DNA of 33,110 nt, from the NCBI GenBank assembly GCA_014804655.1, contig JAAUZK010000032.1, positions 192,970-226,079 of the forward strand, written 5' to 3'. This DNA comes from Lachnospiraceae bacterium. Lineage in GTDB: Bacteria > Bacillota > Clostridia > Lachnospirales > Lachnospiraceae. A program made the position numbers and the translations under genes. Shown here one piece after another: positions 1 through 7,700 of this stretch. The first letter of the stretch is position 1. Every line of letters begins with the position of its first letter. Under the pieces are notes generated by a model. That model saw only the letters and a program-made list of their open reading frames with translations, was not told the DNA's origin and searched no databases.

Positions 1-987
1 CAGCAAGTTCCCGATGAAGTTATAGAGAGAGTTTTACGGGAAAGAGATTCCCGGACGGCGAAGGCGTTTTCAATGGAGGGTGTAGAGAACCTTTTAACAC
101 AATACCGCCAGACAAGTGCGCTTGTATACGGCATAGACGGTGATGTTTCAGATCTTGTAATCATTACAAAAGGTGAACTGGATGAAGAGCTGTGGGAGTC
201 AGGAGAGGGCGTGATCGTGGATGATTTCTATTATCACGGTGCCGCGGGAGCGGAGATTGATTCGCCGTTATATCGGATCGGGGATGAAATCAATCTCACG
301 GATGAACACGGTAACGGCCATACTTATCAGGTTATGGCGGTAGGAAGAATAGAAGGAGATGCAGGTGCGCATTTTTTACTTGATTTAGGACTTAGTGTCA
401 TACTCCCCATGAAGAGTTATCGGGAAGTATACGGCGACACACAGCCAATGACTGCTGTTTATAATGTATCGGACGAGTATCGGGAAGCTGCGGAAAATTG
501 GATAGAAGATTACAACAATAACGTGGAGAAAAATTTAGACTATATCTCCTATCGGACATACGAGAAAGAATTTCGGGAAAGCAAGGCGGCGTATACCGTG
601 ATCGGCAGCGCGCTTGGCGGGATTCTGGCGCTTATAGGGCTGCTTAATTTCATCAATGTGACAGTCACTTCCATACTGGCAAGACAGAAAGAGACGGCTG
701 TGCTGGGCGCGGCGGGCATGGCACAGAAGCAGATGAAACAGATGCTTGCGTGGGAAGGAATTGCATATATCGGGCTGGCTGTTCTTGTTACTGCCACGCT
801 TGGTACAGGAGTCGTCTGGTTTATCTGTGAGGAAATGGTGGGAAATATGTGGGCGTTCAGATATCATTTTACGATGCTGCCTGTAGTGATTAGTCTGCCT
901 TTTATGCTGGCAGTGGCGGTTCTGGTTCCGCTTGGGTTTTATAGGCAGATGAACCGGAAGAGTATTGTGGAGAGACTTAGGACATAA
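1..987 (+). CDS. ABC transporter permease, FtsX/MacB type (C-terminal part)
   Basis: The reading frame is open from the first base, so this is the 3' part of a longer gene; the first in-frame ATG (73) is internal. About 180 residues of soluble, probably extracytoplasmic domain come first. They are followed by a hydrophobic segment (ALGGILALIGLLNFINVTV), the loop SILARQKETAVLGAAGM that is typical of FtsX permeases (contact with the ATPase), and two more membrane segments near residues 255-280 and 290-315, ending in a basic tail. Such permeases work with a LolD/MacB-type ATPase in peptide export, peptide sensing or envelope remodelling rather than small-solute uptake. The ATPase gene at 1165 is a possible partner, but the usual order is ATPase first and strong stem-loops separate the two, so the true partner may lie upstream of the window. 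The substrate cannot be told. Confidence 0.85.
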   Translation, partial: QQVPDEVIERVLRERDSRTAKAFSMEGVENLLTQYRQTSALVYGIDGDVSDLVIITKGELDEELWESGEGVIVDDFYYHGAAGAEIDSPLYRIGDEINLTDEHGNGHTYQVMAVGRIEGDAGAHFLLDLGLSVILPMKSYREVYGDTQPMTAVYNVSDEYREAAENWIEDYNNNVEKNLDYISYRTYEKEFRESKAAYTVIGSALGGILALIGLLNFINVTVTSILARQKETAVLGAAGMAQKQMKQMLAWEGIAYIGLAVLVTATLGTGVVWFICEEMVGNMWAFRYHFTMLPVVISLPFMLAVAVLVPLGFYRQMNRKSIVERLRT

Positions 988-989
988 AA

Positions 990-1080
990 GGACATGGAGT
1001 TGCACTAAGGCTGCAAAGAACGCAGCCTAAGAGCAACTATGCCATGTCCAGAAGAATGCCGCTTGCAGCAGGCATTCTTC
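990..1080 (+). other. Two consecutive perfect stem-loops after the permease gene
   Basis: The first hairpin pairs ggacatgg (990-997) with ccatgtcc (1042-1049), gttgc (999-1003) with gcaac (1033-1037) and aggctgc (1008-1014) with gcagcct (1022-1028). The second pairs gaagaatgcc (1051-1060) with ggcattcttc (1071-1080). Neither is followed by a T run, so they are not classical intrinsic terminators. They may stabilise the 3' end of the permease mRNA or attenuate transcription into the ATPase gene. Confidence 0.6.
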
Positions 1081-1164
1081 CCAGGTTGAGAGAAGCTATA
1101 GTGTATTAAATGAAAAGGTTTCACAGTAACACCAATGAAAATTGTGAAAGGAATGATAAATATT

Positions 1165-1830
1165 ATGAGTATATTACAGACAGTAGATTTGAAGAAATAT
1201 TACGGCGCGGAACCAAATATTACCCGAGCACTGGACGGTGTGAGCTTTAGTGTAGAGCAGGGGGAGTTTGTGGCGGTAGTGGGGACTTCGGGGAGCGGTA
1301 AGTCCACGCTGCTCCATATGATAGGCGGACTGGATACGCCTACATCGGGAAATGTGATTGTACGGGGTGATGAACTGGCAAAGAAAAGCGATGAGGAACT
1401 GACGATTTTCAGGCGGCGTAATATCGGATTTGTTTTTCAGAATTATAATCTGGTGCCGATCTTAAATGTGTATGAGAATATTGTTTTACCAGTGGAATTG
1501 GATGGGGATAAGGCTGATGAGAAATTTCTGGATGATATTGTACACATGCTGGCGCTGGAAGATAAGCTGAATAATATGCCGAATAATTTATCCGGCGGGC
1601 AGCAGCAGCGCGTAGCTATCGCCCGTGCACTTATTACAAAACCTGCCATCGTTCTGGCGGACGAACCCACCGGCAATCTGGACAGCAAGACCAGCGCGGA
1701 TGTGCTGGGGCTCTTGAAGCGCACCGGAACGGAGTTTCATCAGACTATCGTTATGATCACGCATAATAATGAGATCGCACAGCTTGCCGACCGGATTGTG
1801 AGAATTGAGGATGGAAAGATTGTCACCTGA
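1165..1830 (+). CDS. ABC transporter ATP-binding protein (LolD/MacB-like)
   Basis: A complete cytoplasmic ATPase of about 221 residues. Visible motifs are Walker [10 protein letters not shown] near residue 40, Q-loop [13 protein letters not shown] signature [15 protein letters not shown], Walker [13 protein letters not shown] and switch histidine MITHNN. The DEPTGNLDS form and the short length are typical of ATPases that serve FtsX/MacB-type permeases. The frame is open from an ATG at 1135, but I prefer the ATG at 1165 because family members begin just before the [11 protein letters not shown] strand and a GAAAGGA element lies about 13 bases upstream. No permease gene follows; the nearest is the partial one upstream. 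The pair may be reversed in order, or this ATPase may serve a permease encoded elsewhere. The family assignment is firm and the partner is inferred. Confidence 0.9.
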   Translation: MSILQTVDLKKYYGAEPNITRALDGVSFSVEQGEFVAVVGTSGSGKSTLLHMIGGLDTPTSGNVIVRGDELAKKSDEELTIFRRRNIGFVFQNYNLVPILNVYENIVLPVELDGDKADEKFLDDIVHMLALEDKLNNMPNNLSGGQQQRVAIARALITKPAIVLADEPTGNLDSKTSADVLGLLKRTGTEFHQTIVMITHNNEIAQLADRIVRIEDGKIVT

Positions 1831-1892
1831 CGCACCCACATACTGCTATTTTTCAAATTAATCGGCACATTGAAGGTTTTGATTACAGGCAG

Positions 1893-1921
1893 TTTACAAA
1901 TTTTTTAATTTCCATTATGAT
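1893..1921 (+). promoter_or_regulatory. Sigma-A-type promoter for the split HipA module
   Basis: TTTACA (1893-1898) and TATGAT (1916-1921) are separated by exactly 17 bp in an AT-rich stretch about 40 bp before the 1960 start codon. Five of six bases match consensus in each box. It would make the two-gene module its own transcription unit. Confidence 0.5.
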
Positions 1922-1959
1922 GGACTTGATAAGAGATATCAGTGGAGTAGGGACAAATT

Positions 1960-2301
1960 ATGTATAATTTTACGGTAATACACCGCAATGAACCGGTAGC
2001 ACAAGTATGGATTTCTGATGACCATATGAATGTCAGAATTGAGAAGATAATTCCCGATTCACTTAGCCAGCCTTTTGGCGGAGACGATCTATCTATAAAT
2101 CGCGTATATCGATTCCTTAAAAGCCGGTGTTATGAAGATGGTCGGGCGGATCTACAGGAAATTCTGAATCAGGCGGAGTTGAGAGAAAATAATCCATGGG
2201 AATGGAATCGAGTTACTCATGGAGTTACATGGGAAGATGATTTATGGATCAAATTTGACGGCGAAGAACTTGAATGGGAAAATGTCAGATGGAGAAAATG
2301 A
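1960..2301 (+). CDS. HipA N-domain-like small protein (split partner)
   Basis: A 113-residue soluble acidic protein with no signal peptide or membrane segment. It opens with a short beta-rich stretch (MYNFTVIHRNEPVAQVWI). After a helical middle part it ends in VTHGVTWEDDLWIKFDGEEL followed by EWENVRW. That ending resembles the close of the N-terminal domain in single-chain Firmicutes HipA-like proteins, where a 'SLSDQYWI...W-DVNFF'-like segment precedes the kinase domain; this comparison is from memory. The stop codon overlaps the ATG at 2298 of the kinase gene (ATGA), implying translational coupling. The best reading is that this gene and the next are the N-domain and kinase halves of one HipA-like protein, comparable in layout to HipS-HipT. 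A role in controlling the kinase is inference. Confidence 0.55.
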   Translation: MYNFTVIHRNEPVAQVWISDDHMNVRIEKIIPDSLSQPFGGDDLSINRVYRFLKSRCYEDGRADLQEILNQAELRENNPWEWNRVTHGVTWEDDLWIKFDGEELEWENVRWRK

Positions 2302-3080
2302 CAAATTATATCTTATCTCCGGAAGCTATGGTCATGGTGTCCGGCAGCAGCATAGGTACACAAAAAAAGTATTATGACAGGGGTTACTGGTATAAGCAAA
2401 ACAGAGTCGGTTACGAGGGCAGAGCAGAATATCTGGCGTCTAAAGTACTCGACTGTTCTAATATTAATGAGTATGTGGAATATGAGTGCTTTAAAATTAA
2501 CGGTATGGACGGGTGTCGTTCTGCTAATTTTTTAAAAGATGGTGATTCTTATATCAGCTTACAAAGGCTGTATGATATCTACCATGGAGGTCAGTTATCG
2601 GAGAGAATCAGACTATATGATAACGTGTCAGAGAGAATTGAGTTTGTTGTAGGATTTGTAGAAAATACAATAGGGATCAATATAAGGGAGTATCTTGGAA
2701 AATTATTGACTTTTGATATGTTGATCGTAAATGTGGACAGGCACTTTAATAATATAGGAATTATTGCGAACAGTGTAGAAGAACAATACAGACCGGCACC
2801 GGTATTTGATAACGGAAATTCTTTATTAAGTGATAATGGCAGATATGATGAAAATGTTTCCCCGGAGACAAATATTGAAAAGGCGGTTGGTCAGCCTTTT
2901 TGTGCCAGCCTTGAACGACAGGCTATGGAATTGAATTTCGGATTGAAGTTAAATTACCGAAAGCTTATAGAACAACTGGAACGTGAGCCGGATTCCAGGG
3001 CACTTGAAGTGCTGCATATACAATTGCGGAAATACGAAAGTATTCTTAAGGATGATACACTCATGGTAAGGCAAAAATAA
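2298..3080 (+). CDS. HipA-like Ser/Thr kinase domain protein (split form)
   Basis: A stand-alone kinase domain of about 260 residues, against roughly 400 or more in classical HipA. Near the N-terminus is a Gly/Ser loop (SGSSIGTQKKYY) where HipA kinases bind ATP and autophosphorylate, followed by GYWYKQNRVGYEGRAEYLAS, which fits the lysine-bearing N-lobe. The catalytic loop reads FDMLIVNVDRHFNNIGII (Asp in the DRH-N motif) and the metal loop reads PVFDNGNS, so the catalytic residues look intact. Possible starts are ATGs at 2274, 2289 and 2298; I chose 2298 because it overlaps the upstream stop as ATGA and has GGAG just upstream. No HipB-type DNA-binding antitoxin gene is adjacent. HipA family kinases phosphorylate translation factors such as aminoacyl-tRNA synthetases; the target here is unknown. 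Confidence 0.8.
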   Translation: MTNYILSPEAMVMVSGSSIGTQKKYYDRGYWYKQNRVGYEGRAEYLASKVLDCSNINEYVEYECFKINGMDGCRSANFLKDGDSYISLQRLYDIYHGGQLSERIRLYDNVSERIEFVVGFVENTIGINIREYLGKLLTFDMLIVNVDRHFNNIGIIANSVEEQYRPAPVFDNGNSLLSDNGRYDENVSPETNIEKAVGQPFCASLERQAMELNFGLKLNYRKLIEQLEREPDSRALEVLHIQLRKYESILKDDTLMVRQK

Positions 3081-3124
3081 TATTTTCTTATGGAATCTTA
3101 TCCCGACTGGAGAAAGGTGATAAT

Positions 3125-4474
3125 ATGGCAGATAACAAGAATGATTTTACACAGGGAAGCATAATTTCCAAACTGTTACGTTTTATGATTCCGATTTTAG
3201 GTGCACTGATCCTGCAGGCGATGTATGGAGCGGTAGACATCCTTGTGGTTGGGCGGTTTGGAACGACCGCCGGCATTTCAGGTGTATCTACCGGAAGCAA
3301 TATCGTGAACCTGATTACCTTCACCATTACCGGGCTCACCATGGGAGTTACGGTTGTCATGGGACAGTATATGGGAGAAAAGAAGGCCGAGAAAGTGGGA
3401 CAGGTCGTAGGCGGTGCGATCTGGCTGTTTCTGATATTGGCATGTATCATTGCGGTGGCTATGCTGGTACTTGCAAGACCGCTTGCACTCTTGATGCAGG
3501 CACCGGAGGAAGCTTTGGATCTGACGGTGTTGTATGTCCGCATCTGCGGCGGGGGAATTTTCTTTATCATTGCATATAACGTGATCAGCAGTATCTCCAG
3601 AGGAATCGGTGATTCCAAGATGCCCTTGATTTTTGTGGGCATCGCGTGTGTCGTGAATATTGTGGGAGACCTGCTGTTTATTGCGGTATTCAAATGGAAT
3701 GTGGCAGGTGCTGCCCTTGCGACCGTTATGGCGCAGGCGGTCAGCGTTATATTATCTATTATGATCATCAGAAAGCGGAAGCCGCCCTTTGGTATGAAAA
3801 AGGAATATATCCGCTGTAATCCCGAAATCAAAAAATTCATACGGGTGGGAACGCCCATCGCATTTCAGGAAATTTTGACGCAGTTTTCTTTTCTGGCGTT
3901 ATGTGCTTTTATTAATAGCCTGGGGCTGGACGCTTCTTCGGGATACGGCGTGGCGAATAAGATCGTGAGTTTTATTATGCTGATACCTGGTGCGCTCATG
4001 CAGTCCATGGCCTCTTTTGTCGCCCAGAATGTGGGTGCGGGGCAGGAGAAACGCGCCAGAAAGGCAATGGTCACAGGCATGCTTGTGGGATGCAGCATCG
4101 GTATTTTTATCGCGGCCTTATCATTTGCCCGAGGAGATTTGCTTGCCGCAGTGTTCTCAAGCGATGCGGCAGTCATTGCCCGTGCGGCACAGTATTTAAA
4201 AGGCTTTGCACCGGAGGCAGTAGTTACGGCAATCCTATTCAGTTTTATCGGTTACTACAATGGACATTCCAAGACATTATTCGTGATGTTGCAGGGCATT
4301 GCCCAGACCTTTATCGTGCGTCTGCCCATGTCCTATTTCATGAGTATCCAGCCGGACGCAAGTCTGACCATGATCGGCTTAGCAGCGCCCTGTGCAACGA
4401 TATTTGGAATCGTGATCAATTTGATATATTTTGTGAAAGTGAGTCGGGAGATGAGACAGTCGGCGAAAATGTGA
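3125..4474 (+). CDS. MATE family cation/drug antiporter
   Basis: A 449-residue polytopic membrane protein with about 12 hydrophobic segments in two similar halves, the usual MATE size. The start of the first half (KLLRFMIPILGALILQAMYG, then DILVVGRFG) is characteristic, and the second half repeats the pattern at FIRVGTPIAFQEIL. MATE proteins exchange sodium ions or protons for cationic drugs and metabolites across the cytoplasmic membrane. The ATG at 3125 has a good AGAAAGGTGAT ribosome binding site about 5 bases upstream. It lies 44 bp after the HipA-like kinase gene on the same strand, so it may be read from the same promoter, but no functional link is apparent. The substrate is unknown. 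Confidence 0.93.
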   Translation: MADNKNDFTQGSIISKLLRFMIPILGALILQAMYGAVDILVVGRFGTTAGISGVSTGSNIVNLITFTITGLTMGVTVVMGQYMGEKKAEKVGQVVGGAIWLFLILACIIAVAMLVLARPLALLMQAPEEALDLTVLYVRICGGGIFFIIAYNVISSISRGIGDSKMPLIFVGIACVVNIVGDLLFIAVFKWNVAGAALATVMAQAVSVILSIMIIRKRKPPFGMKKEYIRCNPEIKKFIRVGTPIAFQEILTQFSFLALCAFINSLGLDASSGYGVANKIVSFIMLIPGALMQSMASFVAQNVGAGQEKRARKAMVTGMLVGCSIGIFIAALSFARGDLLAAVFSSDAAVIARAAQYLKGFAPEAVVTAILFSFIGYYNGHSKTLFVMLQGIAQTFIVRLPMSYFMSIQPDASLTMIGLAAPCATIFGIVINLIYFVKVSREMRQSAKM

Positions 4475-4485
4475 GGAAGCGATAT

Positions 4486-4625
4486 TATCTATGAGCATTC
4501 CGCTGTTGACGGAAAGTTTGTTGAACAGAAGTTTCTTATATATTTCTTCGGAGACAATGCCGTACTGCCGCTTGATTTCCGTTTGTATTCTAAGAGTTTA
4601 TCATATATTTTCACTTTATTTTATA
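4486..4625 (-). pseudogene. Possible gene remnant on the minus strand
   Basis: In the 366 bp between the MATE gene and the next gene, minus-strand translation gives a helical, coding-like segment (EIKRQYGIVSEEIYKKLLFN) that has no start codon of its own. It is preceded in another frame by KIYDKLLEYK after an in-frame GTG. Joining the two needs one frameshift near 4590. The pattern faintly recalls SHOCT-like short helical modules. The rest of the gap is AT-rich and holds no other gene that I can see. Low confidence. Confidence 0.2.
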
Positions 4626-4671
4626 CCCATCCTAAAATAAGAACATTAATGATCGAGTTATAGTACATATT

Positions 4672-4721
4672 CAAGATTATTAGAATTAATATTTTGCACA
4701 AAAACAAGATTATTATATTTT
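4672..4721 (+). promoter_or_regulatory. Direct repeat and possible promoter before the HTH gene
   Basis: The 11-mer CAAGATTATTA occurs at 4672-4682 and again at 4705-4715, each followed shortly by a TATTTTG element. Between them lies TTGCAC (4694-4699), 16 bp before TATTTT (4716-4721), a weak sigma-A promoter. CACAAAA (4698-4704) and TTTTGTG (4718-4724) form a perfect 7-bp inverted repeat around the -10 region, a plausible operator for the HTH protein encoded downstream. Confidence 0.35.
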
Positions 4722-4840
4722 GTGTAAGCTTATCATGACATTTTTGCCATCCATAAGTGGTGGTTTTTCTCTTGATGTTCATGTATGTTTTATTTATTGG
4801 ATATCACAATAAAAAGAAAGGAAGGAACAGGATTACCGAC

Positions 4841-5518
4841 ATGCAATTACACGAAAAATTACAATTACTGAGAAAACAAAACGGTCTCTCACAGGAGGAA
4901 CTTGCAGATAAACTTGGCATTGCAAGACAGACGGTCAGCAAATGGGAGACAGGGCAGGCTGTTCCGGAGCTGAACGGGTTGATTATGCTAAGCGAGCTAT
5001 ATGGCATAACAATTGACCGAATGGTTAAAGAAGATGATGAGTGTAATCTTACTTTGAGTGCGAAGGCGGAGTTGGATTACGGTGAAATCGTACCGTTTCT
5101 TATCCGTGCAAAGAAAAATACTTATGCCGGAAAAGCGCACGAGGTCAAGGCGTCAAGAACGCAGTCCCATGATTTCTGCTATGAAGAAAACGAATATTCA
5201 TATTACGACACTTACCTCGGCGGAGAAAAATTTGCGGGAGAGGAAGCGGTCTGGCATCATGGAGAACCGGTTTGGAGCATGAATTATGTCGGCAGGGTGA
5301 TCGGGGAACATTTCAGCGGAAATTTTCTGAAAGAAGTCCTGAGTCATGTTCCGATGGAGCGGCCTTTCCGCGGACCGGATATCTATACCAACGGGGATTA
5401 CCGCTATCATTGCAAGGCGGAAGGCGAATTCACATGGTATCAGGGATATGAGGAAATTTTCTATATGGAAGAGCGGATCTATGAGTGCTATTTTCATGGC
5501 GGGGTGATTCAGGCATGA
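4841..5518 (+). CDS. XRE-family HTH regulator with DUF5680-type C-terminal domain
   Basis: A protein of about 225 residues. The N-terminal 65 residues are a Cro/C1-type helix-turn-helix (KLQLLRKQNGLSQEELADKL, then ARQTVSKWETG). The C-terminal part, from about residue 80, contains RAKKNTYAGK, SHDFCYEENEYSYYDTYLGG, EKFAGEEAVW, VWSMNYVGRV and the closing ECYFHGG. That matches my memory of the DUF5680 domain found behind HTH domains in Firmicutes; its ligand is unknown. The frame is open from an ATG at 4757, but that would add a hydrophobic leader that HTH proteins lack. The ATG at 4841 has AGGA 8 bases upstream and starts where the family starts. It converges with the methyltransferase-fusion gene across a stem-loop. 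Confidence 0.85.
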   Translation: MQLHEKLQLLRKQNGLSQEELADKLGIARQTVSKWETGQAVPELNGLIMLSELYGITIDRMVKEDDECNLTLSAKAELDYGEIVPFLIRAKKNTYAGKAHEVKASRTQSHDFCYEENEYSYYDTYLGGEKFAGEEAVWHHGEPVWSMNYVGRVIGEHFSGNFLKEVLSHVPMERPFRGPDIYTNGDYRYHCKAEGEFTWYQGYEEIFYMEERIYECYFHGGVIQA

Positions 5519-5522
5519 TGAA

Positions 5523-5552
5523 GGCAGCAGCGGATCATAATTCGCTGCTGCC
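5523..5552. terminator. Perfect 10-bp stem-loop between convergent genes
   Basis: ggcagcagcg (5523-5532) pairs perfectly with cgctgctgcc (5543-5552) around a 10-base loop. It sits directly between the stop codons of two convergent genes, where a bidirectional terminator is expected. There is no clear T run on either side, so termination is inferred from position and stem strength. Confidence 0.5.
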
Positions 5553-5579
5553 TGCTTGTCAGAGAGTTACAGATTATAT

Positions 5580-6428
5580 TCATGTTTGGCAATCAGAATC
5601 AAGTCCTCTCACCTTCTGCGCAATCAACGTATCCATACAGTGCTTATGTGGTATGCCGCCGCTGTTGCAATCGAAGATTTCTTCCCTACAGGTATGGAAC
5701 ATCCAGTCGTGATAATATTCGAATAATTCTCCGGAATACCACGGATGTCTTTTGTCCTCATCCCGTGTACTGTCAGGGGCACGTGTAATAAAAGGTTTTT
5801 TGACAAATACATTCAGCGCGTTTATACCGGAATCTACGGTATGCGCTTTTAAACTGTCACATAATTCTTTCCGTTCGCTTTCAGGAAGAAAATGCAACAC
5901 TCCGCTGCTGAAAATGATGTCATACTCGGTATCCGGGCGGTAAACAAATAGATCGGCCTTGAAAAAGTGCACATCGACTTTGTTGTGTTCTGCGAGCTTT
6001 TTGGCCTTCTCGATTCCTTGTTCGGATATATCAAACGCAGTCACGTCGTAGCCGCATTTGGCAAAGAAAACTGCGTCTTTGCCTTCACCGCAGCCGATAT
6101 CCAGCACGCGGTAGGGTTTAATGGGCGGAAGAATTTTCATGATATCGTAGCAGATACGGTTCGGCATGAGTCCCCAATAATAGCCTTCCGTATCGTATCG
6201 TCTGTCATAATCCGTTACTACGCTGGTGTAGCCAAGCAGCGCATCGACGGTTGTATTCAGTGCGGCGGCCAGTTTCGGAAGTGTCTGGATGTCAGGGTAT
6301 GCCGTGCCGTTTTCCCATTTGGATACCGCCTGAAAAGATATATTGAGAGTTTGTGCAAGCTGATTCTGGGTGAGTCCCAGTTCCTTGCGCCTTTTGCTGA
6401 TTACTGTTCCGGTTTTTAAATCATCCAT
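5580..6428 (-). CDS. HTH-methyltransferase fusion protein (XRE + SAM-dependent class I)
   Basis: A 282-residue two-domain protein. Residues 5-67 are a Cro/C1-type HTH (GTVISKRRKELGLTQNQLAQ, then SFQAVSKWENG). From about residue 75 a class I methyltransferase follows, with motif I VLDIGCGEGKD (108-118), motif II VTAFDIS, and DIIFSSGVLHFLP as the post-III region. The SAM pocket therefore looks complete. The closest general resemblance is to TehB/UbiE-like small-molecule methyltransferases; the substrate is unknown. The fusion could link regulation to SAM or to the substrate, but that is inference. A promoter is visible upstream on the minus strand, and the gene converges with the DUF5680-type regulator gene. 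Confidence 0.85.
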   Translation of the reverse strand: MDDLKTGTVISKRRKELGLTQNQLAQTLNISFQAVSKWENGTAYPDIQTLPKLAAALNTTVDALLGYTSVVTDYDRRYDTEGYYWGLMPNRICYDIMKILPPIKPYRVLDIGCGEGKDAVFFAKCGYDVTAFDISEQGIEKAKKLAEHNKVDVHFFKADLFVYRPDTEYDIIFSSGVLHFLPESERKELCDSLKAHTVDSGINALNVFVKKPFITRAPDSTRDEDKRHPWYSGELFEYYHDWMFHTCREEIFDCNSGGIPHKHCMDTLIAQKVRGLDSDCQT

Positions 6429-6533
6429 TTTACGGTGTCCTTTCTATGTATACAATGAATTTACGCTTGATTTGTTCCCGCGGGTAACGAGCCGCACAGA
6501 TGTGCCTGCACGGCTGCTGTTTGTGATACCTTT

Positions 6534-6562
6534 AGCATAGTGCAGGGGCAGAAGATTTGCAA
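6534..6562 (-). promoter_or_regulatory. Promoter for the HTH-methyltransferase gene
   Basis: Read on the minus strand: -35 TTGCAA (6562-6557), 17-bp spacer, -10 TATGCT (6539-6534). This leaves a 5' leader of about 100 nt that contains a short inverted repeat, agccg/cggct. Confidence 0.5.
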
Positions 6563-6649
6563 TAACGCGTGGGGCGAAAACGGGACGGTAATTCACCTGA
6601 TGGTTGAGTCTGTTTTTTAAGATGTGGAAGAAATTAGAAAAAATAGCAA

Positions 6650-6679
6650 TTCACATGTACATAGATAAAGTGATAGAAT
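6650..6679 (+). promoter_or_regulatory. Promoter for the EFR1-type gene
   Basis: TTCACA (6650-6655) and TAGAAT (6674-6679), each five of six to consensus, are 18 bp apart and about 38 bp before the TTG start codon. The 6429-6716 gap thus holds divergent promoters and no gene. Confidence 0.55.
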
Positions 6680-6716
6680 AGATTTAAAAATGTATATTAG
6701 ATGGGAGGCAGATAGG

Positions 6717-7463
6717 TTGGTATTATATTACACAGGGACAGGAAATAGTGAATATGTAGCAAATAGGATAGGAGAACAGATTGAGGATGAGGTCATGAAT
6801 CTTTTTGATAAAATAAAAAGTCATGACTATTCAGATATCTATTCAGGCAGACCATATGTGATCGTTTATCCTACTTATGCATGGCAGATGCCGAGAATAT
6901 TGAAGGATTTTATACAACAGACCAAATTCAAAGGGAATAAATGTGTATATTTTGGGGCGACATGCGGTGACAGTACGGGAAATATGACAAAGTATATATC
7001 CGAATTATGCAGGCAGAAATCATTCAACTATATGGGTTGTGCGCAAGTAGTTATGCCGGAGAATTATATCGCAATGTTTAATGCTCCTGAAAAGGCAGAA
7101 GCTGTTAAAATTATTAAGAAGGCTGATGATGTCATAAAGAATATCGTGGACGTCATTAAACATAATGGTACGATACCAATGAAGAAAGTAGGAATGCTTG
7201 CTAGGTTGAGCAGCGGAATGATAAATACCGGATTCTATTCCATGATTATTAGCGCGAAGAAATTTTATGCTACGGATGCTTGTATCGGATGCGGCAAATG
7301 TAAGCAGGTCTGTCCTTTAAACAATATAGATTTAAAGGATGGTAGACCTGTGTGGGGCGATCAGTGCACTCATTGTATGGCATGTATCTGCAAGTGTCCC
7401 AAAGAAGCGATTGAATACGGTAATAGGAGTAAAGGGAAACCAAGATACCAATGTCCGTTGTAA
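6717..7463 (+). CDS. EFR1-type flavodoxin/ferredoxin protein
   Basis: A 248-residue protein with an N-terminal flavodoxin-like domain; the phosphate loop YYTGTGNSEYVA begins at about residue 4. At the C-terminus are two 4Fe-4S motifs of the bacterial ferredoxin type, CIGCGKCKQVCP and CTHCMACICKCP, giving eight cysteines. This order is typical of the EFR1 (EF-hand-less flavodoxin/ferredoxin) proteins common in anaerobic Firmicutes, which are thought to move electrons between FMN and Fe-S centres. The reaction partner is unknown. The frame is open from an ATG at 6690, but GGGAGG (6703-6708) lies 8 bases before TTG at 6717, where the flavodoxin strand begins, so TTG is the likely start. The frame continues past the TAA for 27 more coding-like codons. 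Confidence 0.87.
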   Translation: MVLYYTGTGNSEYVANRIGEQIEDEVMNLFDKIKSHDYSDIYSGRPYVIVYPTYAWQMPRILKDFIQQTKFKGNKCVYFGATCGDSTGNMTKYISELCRQKSFNYMGCAQVVMPENYIAMFNAPEKAEAVKIIKKADDVIKNIVDVIKHNGTIPMKKVGMLARLSSGMINTGFYSMIISAKKFYATDACIGCGKCKQVCPLNNIDLKDGRPVWGDQCTHCMACICKCPKEAIEYGNRSKGKPRYQCPL

Positions 7464-7559
7464 GCAGGAGAAAGACGGAATCCGGCGGATTATGAAAAGT
7501 TAAATAAGAAACGGAATCAAAATATACGGGAAGCGATTAAGGCGTGAATGGAAATACGG

Positions 7560-7600
7560 AACATCCAATACTATGTTTATATGGTGTTGGATGTTTTTTT
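7560..7600 (+). terminator. Intrinsic terminator
   Basis: aacatccaa (7560-7568) pairs with ttggatgtt (7587-7595), and a T run continues to 7600. It closes the EFR1-type transcription unit. The rest of 7464-7785 holds the marR promoter and operator and no other gene. Confidence 0.85.
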
Positions 7601-7700
7601 GTGGCAATAAACGAAAAGATAGCAGAGTTTGCAGAACAAATTGCATTGTAATTGTTGTTGTAAGAAAATATAAAAACAATATTAAATCATAAATATTTCA

